Notes: generated from the letters alone by a model not told the origin. Positions 9,070 to 17,262 are shown, numbered from the stretch's first letter. The stretch: 64,000 bases of DNA from Roseimicrobium gellanilyticum (GCF_003315205.1 NZ_QNRR01000002.1:838881-902880); one strand, 5' to 3'. A program made the numbers and translations.

Positions 9070-9690
9070 TCATGCATGCGTCGCATGCGGCATCAGATTC
9101 ACCACCGCCTCCTTGGTGCGTTTCAGGAAGTCCTGCTTCTTCTCTCCAGGCTCAAGCTTGAGCGGTGCCCCAAAGACCACGCTGCTGAGCAGAGGAATGG
9201 GAAGCAGATGCCCCTTCGGCAGGATGCGGTTCAGGTTCTGCAGATACACCGGAACGAATTCCGCTTCCGGCACCTTGGCCGCGAGATGGTAGAGCCCCGG
9301 CTTGAATTCGCACATGGTGCCGTCTGGACTCCGCGTGCCCTCTGGGAAGAGGATGAGTGAGTTGCCCTCCCGCATGGCCGTGGCCATCTGCTCGATGGGG
9401 TTGTCTTTTCGCGTGATGCCTTCCCGGGCAATCAACAACGAATTGAAAAGGCCTACAGCGATCGCGCGATTTGCTGCGGTCTTGCCCCAGTAGTCGCGAG
9501 CGGCGACGGGGCGGGTACACTCACGGGCCGCTGCCGGCAGAGCCGCCCAGAGCGTGGCGAAGTCAAGGTGGCTGCCGTGGTTCGCGAAATACACGCGAAG
9601 CTGCCCGCAGGGCGCAGGGCAATCCACCCAAACGGGATTCACCCCGGTGATGAGCCGGATTAGGAAGACAGAGCTGGAACGGAGCCACAT
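9070..9690 (-). CDS. plsC: 1-acyl-sn-glycerol-3-phosphate acyltransferase (PlsC family)
   Basis: 206 residues with the two hallmarks of the family: NHGSHLD (the HX4D catalytic dyad) about 40 residues in, and FPEGTRS, the glycerol-phosphate-binding motif. It transfers a second acyl chain to lysophosphatidate, making phosphatidate for CdsA. The start MWLRSSS is preferred because it lies 7 nt after the stop of the preceding phosphatidyltransferase gene. The longer possible start would overlap that gene by about 95 nt. Shorter than E. coli PlsC, so it may belong to the related broad acyltransferase subfamily. Confidence 0.88.
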   Translation of the reverse strand: MWLRSSSVFLIRLITGVNPVWVDCPAPCGQLRVYFANHGSHLDFATLWAALPAAARECTRPVAARDYWGKTAANRAIAVGLFNSLLIAREGITRKDNPIEQMATAMREGNSLILFPEGTRSPDGTMCEFKPGLYHLAAKVPEAEFVPVYLQNLNRILPKGHLLPIPLLSSVVFGAPLKLEPGEKKQDFLKRTKEAVVNLMPHATHA

Positions 9691-9697
9691 GGGAGCC

Positions 9698-10399
9698 TCA
9701 AGGAGTATTGGATGCCTTCTTGTGCAATTCCGCTGAAATGAGACGAAGTCTCCTCCAGCAAGTGACAAGACTGCCGACCACAATGACGGCAAGGGCGACG
9801 GTCATGACGGCCTCCGCAGGCTTGGCATCCTGACGGAACCACAGCTCTCCGATGCTCAGCAGGCAGGCCAGCGTGAGCACGGCCATGCGGTGCTGTTTTG
9901 CCATGGGGCCGATGAAACTCTGGGTGCCCAGCAGGGTACCTCCGAGCACCCGGATATAGGCCGTCATGAGCGCCAGTACGGCCGCAACCCAGCCCAGTGG
10001 GATGTCCCAGAGCTTGATGACCCAGTCGTTGCAATAACCCGCAGCCATCAGAAAGAGGGGGTCCGCGATGCGGTCCGGCACTTCATTGTAGAGACCGCCC
10101 ACCACGCTCTTCTTGCCTCCCTCGATGGCCACCATGCCGTCGATCAGATTGCACAGGAGTCGAAGCTGGATGCAGGCGGCAGCGCCGATCCACATGAACG
10201 TGGCCGCGGTTTTGCAGCAGGCGTAGCTCACCGTCATCATGAGGGCCGCTCCCGCGATGGCGAAGAGGATGCTCAATACCGAAACTGCGTTCGGCGTGAT
10301 GCCCATGGCATCCACTTTCCGGGCCAATGCCTGGGCCCACTTGGTATTGCGTGATTTGAGTTCGCGGCGGCTTCCGGTTCCAAGGTCGGTTGGCTCCAT
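9698..10399 (-). CDS. CDP-alcohol phosphatidyltransferase family protein with non-canonical active-site residues
   Basis: 233-residue polytopic protein with about six hydrophobic segments, first gene of the lipid operon. The region matching the family motif D-x2-DG-x2-AR-x8-G-x3-D-x3-D reads NLIDG, MVAI, then GGLYNEVPD. Two of the four usual aspartates are Asn and the Arg is Ile, while the second and last Asp remain. This pattern is known to me from a subfamily annotated only as CDP-alcohol phosphatidyltransferase, so it may be lineage-specific rather than decay. Its position beside plsC and cdsA supports a role in polar lipid synthesis. The alcohol acceptor cannot be told. Confidence 0.8.
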   Translation of the reverse strand: MEPTDLGTGSRRELKSRNTKWAQALARKVDAMGITPNAVSVLSILFAIAGAALMMTVSYACCKTAATFMWIGAAACIQLRLLCNLIDGMVAIEGGKKSVVGGLYNEVPDRIADPLFLMAAGYCNDWVIKLWDIPLGWVAAVLALMTAYIRVLGGTLLGTQSFIGPMAKQHRMAVLTLACLLSIGELWFRQDAKPAEAVMTVALAVIVVGSLVTCWRRLRLISAELHKKASNTP

Positions 10400-10485
10400 G
10401 GCGCAACCCTATGGAGCAGAACTATGCAGAACGCAATCCCGCTCGCAAGTCAGTGCCTGGGCGAAGGGGCGGGAGGCCAAAAAAA

Positions 10486-10950
10486 TCAGACCGGAGCCGT
10501 GACAGCCGCCAACCGTTCCTTTTCGTCGGCTGCCCACTTCTCGATGTGCGCTTTGATGTCGTCCCGCAGAGCCCGGGTCTGGGCCAGCTTTTCCTCCTGA
10601 GTCCCCTCGAAGTGGGCGGGATTGGGGAAACTCCAGAAAAGGCGCTCCGTGAGGCCGGGGAAGAGCGGGCAGCGTTCATCCGCGCTCTGGTCACTGACCC
10701 CGATGACGCGGTCGAAACGTTCGCCCTTGGTGAAAAGGTCCAGCACACCCTTGGTAGGGCTATGGGAAATGTCGATGCCTGCCTCCTTCATGACCTGCAC
10801 GGTCATGGGGTCCAGGATACCGGGTTCAAAACCAGCGCTTTTCGCATGGGCCAAGTCAGGATGGAGGTGATTCAGCCAAGCCTCCGCCATCTGGCTGCGG
10901 GCCGCATTGCGAACGCACACGAACAGGACCTTGAGGGTACGAGCTTCCAT
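10486..10950 (-). CDS. Low-molecular-weight phosphatase/arsenate-reductase ArsC-like protein
   Basis: 154 residues. The N terminus FVCVRNAARSQMAEA is the CX5R phosphate-binding loop of the LMW tyrosine phosphatase fold, with the nucleophile in VCVRNAARS. Length and the downstream WSFPNPAHFEGTQEEK segment fit the thioredoxin-dependent ArsC branch better than eukaryotic-type phosphatases. The usual general-acid Asp of FPDP is Asn here, which could lower activity. No other ars gene adjoins it, so the arsenate role is inference. A protein-phosphatase or regulatory role is the alternative. It lies upstream of the lipid operon but 86 nt away. Confidence 0.75.
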   Translation of the reverse strand: MEARTLKVLFVCVRNAARSQMAEAWLNHLHPDLAHAKSAGFEPGILDPMTVQVMKEAGIDISHSPTKGVLDLFTKGERFDRVIGVSDQSADERCPLFPGLTERLFWSFPNPAHFEGTQEEKLAQTRALRDDIKAHIEKWAADEKERLAAVTAPV

Positions 10951-11337
10951 GAGAACGGACGGAGGGGTTGCGCTTTAAGTGAAGCGCTTATGCCCCCGGT
11001 GACGCAATACGGCGATCCTGACAATGCTGTCACATGGAAAGGGCACTGATGGGGGCGACTGAAGAATAGCCGCAAAGAGACGCAAATGACCCAAAAGAAG
11101 GAGGGAGGGTAAAGTCACGGACGAGTCGCCCCTGCGCATCTCTGCCTCCTGTGCATCAAGGTGTACCACTTGTCTGCAGCGCCGTGCTTTCTAGCTCCAA
11201 GCTTCTTTGCCCCTTTGCGGTTAACCGGAAACGTCCCGCAGTCCTCCACCCGTGATTACGTCCTCTCTGATCTCGCGAGGTACGTTGTTGATATTTCAGC
11301 TTTTCCGATGGGACAGCGTCGCTATTCTGCCCTCCCC
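10951..11337. repeat. Gene-free stretch with inverted GCAAAG-type repeats
   Basis: No convincing gene. Two segments form an imperfect inverted repeat about 120 nt apart: GCCGCAAAGAGACGCAAA (near 11071-11088) and TTTGCCCCTTTGCGG (near 11206-11220). Each contains CCGCAAAG with a second CAAA-type block. The divergent genes on either side (ArsC-like, minus; cupin, plus) must have their promoters here. Short ORFs running into the cupin gene from this stretch have no cupin-like extension and were not used. Confidence 0.4.
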
Positions 11338-11751
11338 ATGTCTGACGAAATCGCTTCACGCCGCTTTGTGACCGCCGCCGAGAAGGTGGATTTTCTTTCC
11401 CCGTGGACCCTCGAAGAATGGCTCTGCCGTGGCGACATTGTGAAGAACGAGCAACTCCTCATGGTGCGGGCAAACATGGAGCCGGGAAAGGACCATCCCT
11501 TCCACACGCATCCGACCCGGGAGGAGATCATCTACATCGTCTCCGGTCGTGCGGAACAGTGGGTGGGCAAGGAAAAGCGAATCCTCGGTCCTGGTGAGAT
11601 TGCCTTCATCCCGATGGGGGAAGTGCATGGCACCTACAATCCCTTCAACGAACGCCTCGTCTTCCTCGCCATCCTTTCCCCGGCCAATGCTGCGGATCCT
11701 GCGATTGTGGATGTGAGCGAGCAGGAGCCGTGGAAGTCGCTGCGGGACTAG
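11338..11751 (+). CDS. Cupin-domain protein
   Basis: 137 residues forming a single cupin barrel. Motif 1 is visible as HPFHTHPTREEIIYIVSG, with two His and a Glu as probable metal ligands, and motif 2 as PMGEVHGTYNP with the third His. The start MSDEIAS is chosen because the cupin fold begins soon after it; the frame is open further upstream but that part looks non-coding. Metal-binding cupins include dioxygenases, isomerases and sugar- or hormone-binding proteins; the sequence does not identify the substrate. Transcribed alone. Confidence 0.78.
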   Translation: MSDEIASRRFVTAAEKVDFLSPWTLEEWLCRGDIVKNEQLLMVRANMEPGKDHPFHTHPTREEIIYIVSGRAEQWVGKEKRILGPGEIAFIPMGEVHGTYNPFNERLVFLAILSPANAADPAIVDVSEQEPWKSLRD

Positions 11752-11804
11752 GGTGCGGGCTCAGCATGGAGGTACTCCGAACCTCTCTCACATGAGGCAC
11801 TGCT

Positions 11805-12383
11805 TCACTTCAGGGTACGCAGGAGTTCCTTTGCCTCCTGCTGTGCCTCTGGATTACTTGCATCTTTGGCAACTTCTGACCAGATAGCCTTTGCGCCAGC
11901 GAGGTCATTTTTGATGCCGTGGAGAAACTCGGCATAGGCCATTTTCATGTCTGAGTTCCCACGGACTGCAGTTCGTGCCAACAAGGCACCGCCGCGCTCA
12001 ATATCCTGCTGGGTACCCGTTCCACACAGGTAACAAAGGCTGAGGGCAAACACAGCCGTATCAACCTCAGGTTTGTCCAAGTGTTCCACTTTCTTGAGCC
12101 AGGACACACCTTCAGTGAAAGCTTCAGGGTCAATCCGGCCACTTTCAGTCGTGAGATAGACGCCTAGAGCCCCCTGAGACACCGGATGTCCTCGTGTTGC
12201 CGCCTTTCGAAGCGCGGCAAGATGCCGGTCATCGAATTTCCCACCGGTTTCCTTAACCAAACGGATGAATTCCGCATACTCATCCGCACCGGGTTCTTTG
12301 CCAGGAGAGGTGCTGGAAGGAGGGGCGGCACTGCACGAAAAAAGGGCGGTAAATGAAAGGGCGAGTGCTAGGAGCAACTTCAT
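11805..12383 (-). CDS. Lipoprotein with Sel1/TPR-like helical repeats
   Basis: 192 residues. Signal sequence MKLLLALALSFTALFSCSAA has a lipobox (ALFSC, Cys17). The rest consists of paired helices of Sel1 type: segments such as HPVSQGALGVYL, AVFALSLCYLCGTGTQQD and AYAEFLHGIKNDLAGA follow the 36-residue A/G-rich spacing. Such repeats are protein-protein interaction scaffolds, often in the periplasm. The stop lies only 53 nt from the convergent cupin gene. No partner is obvious. Confidence 0.68.
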   Translation of the reverse strand: MKLLLALALSFTALFSCSAAPPSSTSPGKEPGADEYAEFIRLVKETGGKFDDRHLAALRKAATRGHPVSQGALGVYLTTESGRIDPEAFTEGVSWLKKVEHLDKPEVDTAVFALSLCYLCGTGTQQDIERGGALLARTAVRGNSDMKMAYAEFLHGIKNDLAGAKAIWSEVAKDASNPEAQQEAKELLRTLK

Positions 12384-12443
12384 TGGATCTGAACCTCAGT
12401 TTGCTGAAACACAGTGTGTCGCTTGCCGACACCCGGACGAAAT

Positions 12444-12833
12444 TCACGGCTCAAAGTAGTCATCCTCCGCGATGTCCGGGATGCCTACCACCAACACTCG
12501 CATGCGACCGCGGGCGCCATGGACCACGCCCGGCGGGATATGAACGAGGGAGCCGGCGTGGACCTCCTGTTCTACGCCATCCAGCAATACGCTGCCGCTG
12601 CCTTCCAGCACATAGTAGAGTTCGGTGGAGCGCTTGTGGTAGTGCAGCTTTGCTCCATCGATGTCCACCGCATGAGCCCATGCGGCAGGTGAGAGGGCTG
12701 CATCTTCCCGGCTGATGAGGCGGTCGCGCCAGCCACACGTGCTGCGCTCGCGGGGAGTGTGGCCCTGATGACGCACCAGCAGGGGACCGGTGGAAGTCGG
12801 GATGGGGGAGGCACTGGCACTGGTGGCTTCCAT
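12444..12833 (-). CDS. Cupin-domain protein
   Basis: 129 residues (start MEATSAS; a start 13 codons upstream is also possible). The cupin is complete: KLHYHKRSTELYYVLEGSG gives His-x-His and Glu of motif 1, and PPGVVHGARG gives motif 2 with the third His. Probably a small metal-binding cupin that stabilises or isomerises an organic acid or sugar. It stands alone between a lipoprotein gene and a secreted-protein gene, all on the minus strand. The 60 nt gap to the lipoprotein gene permits co-transcription. Confidence 0.75.
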   Translation of the reverse strand: MEATSASASPIPTSTGPLLVRHQGHTPRERSTCGWRDRLISREDAALSPAAWAHAVDIDGAKLHYHKRSTELYYVLEGSGSVLLDGVEQEVHAGSLVHIPPGVVHGARGRMRVLVVGIPDIAEDDYFEP

Positions 12834-12910
12834 GGTAAAACCATGCTCAAGGTCGCGAGACTCGTCAACCACGGTTCAAGCTTCCGCCCCCCCTACACTC
12901 ATACAGGCAC

Positions 12911-12939
12911 AAAAAAAGCCCCGCTGGCAGGCGGGGCTT
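12911..12939 (-). terminator. Rho-independent terminator after the secreted-protein gene
   Basis: A 9-bp perfect stem AAGCCCCGC/GCGGGGCTT with a 6-nt loop is followed, on the minus strand, by a run of seven T. It lies about 15 nt after the stop of the 200-residue secreted protein and so ends that transcript. Confidence 0.88.
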
Positions 12940-12954
12940 CTCGGGAAAAGGGAA

Positions 12955-13557
12955 TCAGGGAGCGGGAGCGGGCTTGGCCGTGCCGATCTCGGTGGCAATG
13001 GGCTGCTGCATGTCCGGCACAATGAACCACTTCTTGGTGTCTTCTTTGTCCTGAACGAGGGAGACGAGGAGGAGTTCGTCAATTTTAACCTTGGTGGTGT
13101 CCTGCGAGGTGCGCACCAGAGCATGCACAATCTTGCCACCGTCTTCGGGAACGAGACCCAGCACGTTGATCTTGAGGGTTTCCTGCTTCTTTTTCAGGTC
13201 CTCGGGGCTGACCTTCATGCGCTTATGCACCGCCTCACGGTCGGCAATAAAGGCCTCCTGAGGGGTCATTTTTTCGAGTTCCTTGACGTCCTTGACGCCG
13301 AGCATGGCCAGCTTCGCAGCCTCCACAGACATCGTCTCGGAGTTCTTCACGTTGTTGATCAGGCTCAGGCGGCGGCGCTCAAGGAATGTCGGCTGGAGCA
13401 TGGCGGAAACCGTCTTCCAGTCCTGTTTGGCCACATTATCCAGGTACTGCTTCACCAGCGCGTTCGCCGGATGGTCGGCAGGCAGGTTTTGCGCAGGGGC
13501 TTGAACACAAAAGGCGAGTGCGATGCCGAGGGAAGCAAGGATGGCGCGGAAATTCAT
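12955..13557 (-). CDS. Secreted protein of unknown function, 200 aa
   Basis: Signal peptide MNFRAILASLGIALAFCVQAPAQ with a clean A-x-A cleavage site. The mature protein begins LPADHPANALVKQYLDNVAKQDWKTVSAML, resembling the opening of SnoaL/NTF2-like domains in which a helical start precedes a curved sheet. The later part (KINVLGLVPEDGGKIVHALVRTS, KKWFIVPDM) has beta-strand character and ends with VPDMQQPI. Its own terminator sits just downstream, so it is monocistronic. A periplasmic ligand-binding or structural protein is possible; no catalytic residues are evident. Confidence 0.7.
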   Translation of the reverse strand: MNFRAILASLGIALAFCVQAPAQNLPADHPANALVKQYLDNVAKQDWKTVSAMLQPTFLERRRLSLINNVKNSETMSVEAAKLAMLGVKDVKELEKMTPQEAFIADREAVHKRMKVSPEDLKKKQETLKINVLGLVPEDGGKIVHALVRTSQDTTKVKIDELLLVSLVQDKEDTKKWFIVPDMQQPIATEIGTAKPAPAP

Positions 13558-13698
13558 ACGGGACTGGACTTGTGAGGCGAACGGCTAGTGTGCGGTGAAT
13601 CTTCGTTCGCGCAAGCCCTAGACGCGGGCAAAATGTGCGTCAAATGGGAAATCCCCCTAGCAGCCATTTGGATACTGAAACCTTTGTCTTCATATTGC

Positions 13699-14196
13699 AT
13701 GAAAGCGGCCATCGTCAGTGACATTCACGACAACATCTGGAACCTCGAAGCAATTCTGCGGCAGATTCAGCACTCGGGAGCCGAGGTGCTTCTGTTCCTC
13801 GGGGACCTCTGCGCCCCCTTCACCATGGGGCAGATCGCGGAGGGCTTCAGCGGTCCGATTCATCTGGTCTTCGGAAACAATGACGGGGACCCCTTTAACA
13901 TCTCCAAGGTGGCCTCCAAGCACCCCCATGTGACCATCCACGGCCAGCTCGCCGAAATTGAGGTGGCCGGCAGGAAGGTGGCGCTGAACCATTACCCGGA
14001 CATTGCCAGGCGGTTGGCGGAGAGCGGAGCTTATGACGCCGTCTTCAGCGGCCACGACCACAAGCGCTACATTCACAAAATCGGCCGCACCTTGTGGGCA
14101 AACCCAGGGGAAGTGATGGGCCGCTTTGGCCAGCCGGGCTTCGGCCTGTGGGACACAGCCACCATGGAATTTTCACACGTGGATTTGGCGCGCTGA
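13699..14196 (+). CDS. YfcE/MJ0936-type metallophosphoesterase
   Basis: 165 residues. The metal-binding motifs of calcineurin-like phosphodiesterases are all present: SDIHDN near the N terminus, FLGDLC, FGNNDG and FSGHDHKRY, with a preceding NHYP. Its compact length fits the YfcE/MJ0936 group, which hydrolyses phosphodiesters with Mn2+ or Ni2+ in the cytoplasm. Start: MKAAIVSDIHDN, the canonical family N terminus; upstream residues in frame do not match. The rhomboid gene begins 34 nt after its stop, so they may share a transcript. Confidence 0.88.
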   Translation: MKAAIVSDIHDNIWNLEAILRQIQHSGAEVLLFLGDLCAPFTMGQIAEGFSGPIHLVFGNNDGDPFNISKVASKHPHVTIHGQLAEIEVAGRKVALNHYPDIARRLAESGAYDAVFSGHDHKRYIHKIGRTLWANPGEVMGRFGQPGFGLWDTATMEFSHVDLAR

Positions 14197-14230
14197 GACG
14201 ATCTGTGGTAAGAAGGTAATAGAATCCACC

Positions 14231-15184
14231 ATGGCTCTGCATGACCGAGACTACATGCGTGGGCGGCAGTCCTTCCGCTGGAAGGACCTTTTGCTGCCAG
14301 ACGCGGTGACAGCATTGATTCTTCTCAATGTGGCGGTCTTTGTGTTGCAGCACTTCTTCCGCGTGGCCATTGACGAAACGGGCCGGCCGTGGGGTGCCTT
14401 CTCCCTGGCGGCCCTGCTGGATGGCCGGGTCTGGACGCTCTTTACTCACTTGTTCGTGCATCAGGGGCTGGTGCACGTGTTGGGGAACTGCGTGTTCATA
14501 TTCATCGCCGGGAAGGCAGTTCAGGCGCTGTTGGGGGCCAAGCACTTCCTGTACATCTACTTTCTTTCTGGGGTGGTTGGGGCAGCCAGCCAGGCCGTTT
14601 ACGGATTGGGGGTTGGCCAGGCACAGACGGTGATTGGTGCCACCGCCGCGGCGTATGGCACCTTCCTTGCGCTGGCATCCATGCTGCCGCAGGAGTCGGT
14701 GAGTGCGATGCTCCACTTCGTACTGCCAGCCCGGTTGCGATTCTGGACGGTGGCGGTGTTTGCCATGGGGGTGTCTTCCGTTCTGGCCCTGCTGCAAGTC
14801 ACCAAGATCCTGCCCTCGGACATCTCGCACTTTGCGCACTTGGGTGGCGCGCTGGCTGGCTGGTGGTTTGTGCGCTTGCTGGGCTATGGCGGACCGCCGG
14901 TGACTTATGAACGCATGTGGCACGAGCGTCAGCGCACGGAAGAAGCCAGGGCCTTTGCCGGAGTGCCGCGCCGCAAGAGGACGGCGAGAGTAGCGGAGGA
15001 ACCGGCAGCAACCCTGCCACCGGTGAGCACTCGGGAGTTCATCGCGCAGGAGATCGATCCTCTGCTGGACAAGATTGCCGAGCATGGCCTCGACAGCCTG
15101 AGCGGCGAGGAGCGCGAATTGCTCGACCGTGCGCGGGAAGAAATCATGCGGCGGGATCAAAGTGGTGGCGCTTCACGGAAGTAA
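14231..15184 (+). CDS. Rhomboid-family membrane protein with Thr at the usual catalytic Ser position
   Basis: 317 residues with at least six membrane segments (about 25-215) and a charged cytoplasmic tail of about 100 residues. Rhomboid landmarks are present: FTHLFVHQGLVHVLGN, with the loop His and the Asn, and AHLGG in the last helix with the catalytic-position His (about 203). Where active rhomboids have GxSG, this protein reads GATA (residues 136-139), replacing the serine nucleophile by Thr. It may therefore be an inactive rhomboid acting as a binding or chaperone protein, unless Thr serves as nucleophile. It is followed 20 nt later by rsmD. Confidence 0.85.
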   Translation: MALHDRDYMRGRQSFRWKDLLLPDAVTALILLNVAVFVLQHFFRVAIDETGRPWGAFSLAALLDGRVWTLFTHLFVHQGLVHVLGNCVFIFIAGKAVQALLGAKHFLYIYFLSGVVGAASQAVYGLGVGQAQTVIGATAAAYGTFLALASMLPQESVSAMLHFVLPARLRFWTVAVFAMGVSSVLALLQVTKILPSDISHFAHLGGALAGWWFVRLLGYGGPPVTYERMWHERQRTEEARAFAGVPRRKRTARVAEEPAATLPPVSTREFIAQEIDPLLDKIAEHGLDSLSGEERELLDRAREEIMRRDQSGGASRK

Positions 15185-15204
15185 ATGGGAGAGAGAGCCC
15201 ATCC

Positions 15205-15891
15205 ATGAGGATCATTGCAGGAAGTGCCGGGGGCATACCGGTCAAAGTTCCCCCGAGCGTGACACGCCCCACCACGGACCGCGTGCGTGAAGCCGTATTC
15301 TCCATGTTGGGCGAGTCGGTGGTGGAAGCACGGGTGCTGGATCTTTTCGCCGGCTCTGGAGGCATGGGACTGGAAGCACTCAGCCGGGGGGCCGCGCACG
15401 CAACATTCGTGGAGCAGCAGGGACAGGCAGCGGCCATTGTTCAGGACAATCTCACCCGCTCCCGCTTGAAGGGCGGCCAGATCGTGAAGGCCGACGCTTT
15501 TGCGACCTTGCGACGACTCGCGGAAAGTGGCACGCATTTCGACATGATCTTTGCCGATCCGCCCTACGCCAAGAAGCCGGGTGACGTGGATTTTGGAGCA
15601 AAGCTCCTGGAAGATGAGAACCTGCGCAAGGTGCTCCACCCAAACGGCATCTTCGTACTGGAATGCATGGTGACAAAGGGCGATGGCGGGGCTATCGCCG
15701 GATGGGACGTCCTGCGCGATCGTGCGTATGGCTCCACCCGCATTCTCATCCTGCAACTTCCGACACTGACTCCCAACGATGGCGCGATTCCTGGTGCTGC
15801 TGCTCTACAATCTTCTCCAGCCCCTGATGCTGCTGGCCATGGCGCCGAAAGCCTGGAAGAAGATGAAGGCGCGCGGGGGCAAGTCGGCTGA
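15205..15891 (+). CDS. rsmD: 16S rRNA (guanine-N2)-methyltransferase RsmD
   Basis: 228 residues; the enzyme methylates G966 of 16S rRNA using S-adenosylmethionine. Its family start MRIIAGSAGG is intact, with the SAM-binding DLFAGSGGMGLEALSRGA and the catalytic FADPPY. The final 37 or so residues (from LTPNDGAIPG) go beyond the usual RsmD length, are low in predicted structure, and overlap the start of waaA by 113 nt in another frame. The extension is probably a read-through tail rather than a domain. Follows the rhomboid gene at 20 nt, so the two are likely one transcript. Confidence 0.9.
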   Translation: MRIIAGSAGGIPVKVPPSVTRPTTDRVREAVFSMLGESVVEARVLDLFAGSGGMGLEALSRGAAHATFVEQQGQAAAIVQDNLTRSRLKGGQIVKADAFATLRRLAESGTHFDMIFADPPYAKKPGDVDFGAKLLEDENLRKVLHPNGIFVLECMVTKGDGGAIAGWDVLRDRAYGSTRILILQLPTLTPNDGAIPGAAALQSSPAPDAAGHGAESLEEDEGARGQVG

Positions 15892-17119
15892 TCTCTGGCA
15901 GAGGTTTGGATACTTCAGCGCAGAGCAAGAGCAGCGCCTGCACGACTTTCGCGCCTCGGGAGAAGTGTGGTGGATCCACGCGGTGAGTGTGGGGGAGTCG
16001 GGCATTGCGATGAAGCTCATTCGCGAGCTGCGCAAGCGCCGTCCAGATCTTGGCTTCTTCGTCACCACCACCACGCCGACGGGCTTGCGGCAGTTTGAGG
16101 ACTTCGCCGTGAAGTGCGATGGCCGCGTGATTCCCATGTACAGCGCGCTGGACGGGTGGTTTACGGTGCGGCGGTTTTTGAACCTGGTGCAGCCCGCACA
16201 ACTCGTGCTCGTGGAGGCTGAGGTGTGGCCAAATCTGGTGCTCGCCTGTCATGTGCGAGGCATCCCCGTGAGTTTGGTGAATGCGCGGCTCTCGCCGAGA
16301 TCGGAACGGCGGTTCCGCAAGATGCGCTTCATGGTGGAGACCATCTATGAACTGCTCGACCATGTGGGTGTGCAGGAAGCGGAGGATCCACAGCGTTTCG
16401 CCTCTGCGCTTGGCATCCGTCCCGAGTGCATCGTCCATACCGGTAGCATCAAGTTTGATACGGCAGGGGAGAAGGAACCGGTGGAGCAGGTGGCTGCGTT
16501 CCGGGCTTTGCTTTCCGGCATGGGTATCGTTGCGGAGAGGCCCATTCTTCTAGCCGCCAGCACGCACCCGGGCGAGGAACTGGCTCTGGCGAAGATGTAC
16601 CAGCGGCTGCGCAAGGAGGTGCCGGGGGTGTATTATGTTGTAGTGCCCCGCCATGCGGAACGTGGTGGAGAAATCACGAAGGAGCTGGAGGGGGTGGGCC
16701 TGCAAGCGCGGCTGCGCTCCACACTTGGCGGTGACGCAACAGTCTCTTCGGGAGGTGGAGATTTGCTGGTGGTGGATTCCACCGGCGAACTTCGTGCCTG
16801 GCAATACCTCGCGAGCGTGGTGGTCATTGGGAAGAGCTTCCTGGGCATCGGTGGGCAGAATCCTGCGGAAGCCATCGTGGCCGCCAAGCCCGTGGTCTTC
16901 GGTCCGCACATGGAGAATTTCTCCGCGCTGAAGGACCTGCTGCTACAGCACCAAGGTGCCTTGGAAGTGGCCGACATTGATGCGTCCGAATCCGTGATTC
17001 GTTCGCTCCTGAAGTCTCCTGCGAAGGGACAGCAACTCGCTCAAGCTGGCCGCAAAGCCCTGCTTCCGCATGCAGGAGCCACGGAGCGCACGGCGAGTCT
17101 TCTGCTCGGCGAAAAATGA
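15779..17119 (+). CDS. waaA: 3-deoxy-D-manno-octulosonic acid (Kdo) transferase
   Basis: 446-residue GT30 enzyme that attaches Kdo to lipid A at the inner membrane. An N-terminal hydrophobic anchor (FLVLLLYNLLQPLMLLAMAP) precedes VWWIHAVSVGESG, which holds the catalytic Glu. The C-terminal half has LLAASTHPGEE, VVVPRHAERGGEI and GKSFLGIGGQNPAEA, the CMP-Kdo-binding part. kdsB and a KdsD/KpsF-type isomerase in the same window complete the Kdo supply, so this organism makes LPS. The start lies inside rsmD; a later start (MAPKAWK) would remove the membrane anchor and is less likely. Confidence 0.93.
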   Translation: MARFLVLLLYNLLQPLMLLAMAPKAWKKMKARGGKSADLWQRFGYFSAEQEQRLHDFRASGEVWWIHAVSVGESGIAMKLIRELRKRRPDLGFFVTTTTPTGLRQFEDFAVKCDGRVIPMYSALDGWFTVRRFLNLVQPAQLVLVEAEVWPNLVLACHVRGIPVSLVNARLSPRSERRFRKMRFMVETIYELLDHVGVQEAEDPQRFASALGIRPECIVHTGSIKFDTAGEKEPVEQVAAFRALLSGMGIVAERPILLAASTHPGEELALAKMYQRLRKEVPGVYYVVVPRHAERGGEITKELEGVGLQARLRSTLGGDATVSSGGGDLLVVDSTGELRAWQYLASVVVIGKSFLGIGGQNPAEAIVAAKPVVFGPHMENFSALKDLLLQHQGALEVADIDASESVIRSLLKSPAKGQQLAQAGRKALLPHAGATERTASLLLGEK

Positions 17120-17187
17120 TGCAGAAACACTGCAAAAAGTAGTTGCATCTTATTCATTCCAAAGCACTATAACCGCCCGCTCAACAA

Positions 17188-17262
17188 GACCCTTTCGTCT
17201 AGCGGTTAGGACACGGCCCTTTCACGGCTGTAACACGGGTTCGATTCCCGTAGGGGTCGCCA
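17188..17262 (+). tRNA. tRNA-Glu (TTC), 3' CCA encoded
   Basis: Complete cloverleaf: acceptor GACCCTT/AGGGGTC, D arm with AGCGGTTAGG, anticodon stem CGGCC/GGCTG around CTTTCAC, giving anticodon TTC. The T arm is ACGGG-TTCGATT-CCCGT, the discriminator is G and CCA is encoded. It lies 68 nt after waaA. Confidence 0.96.
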
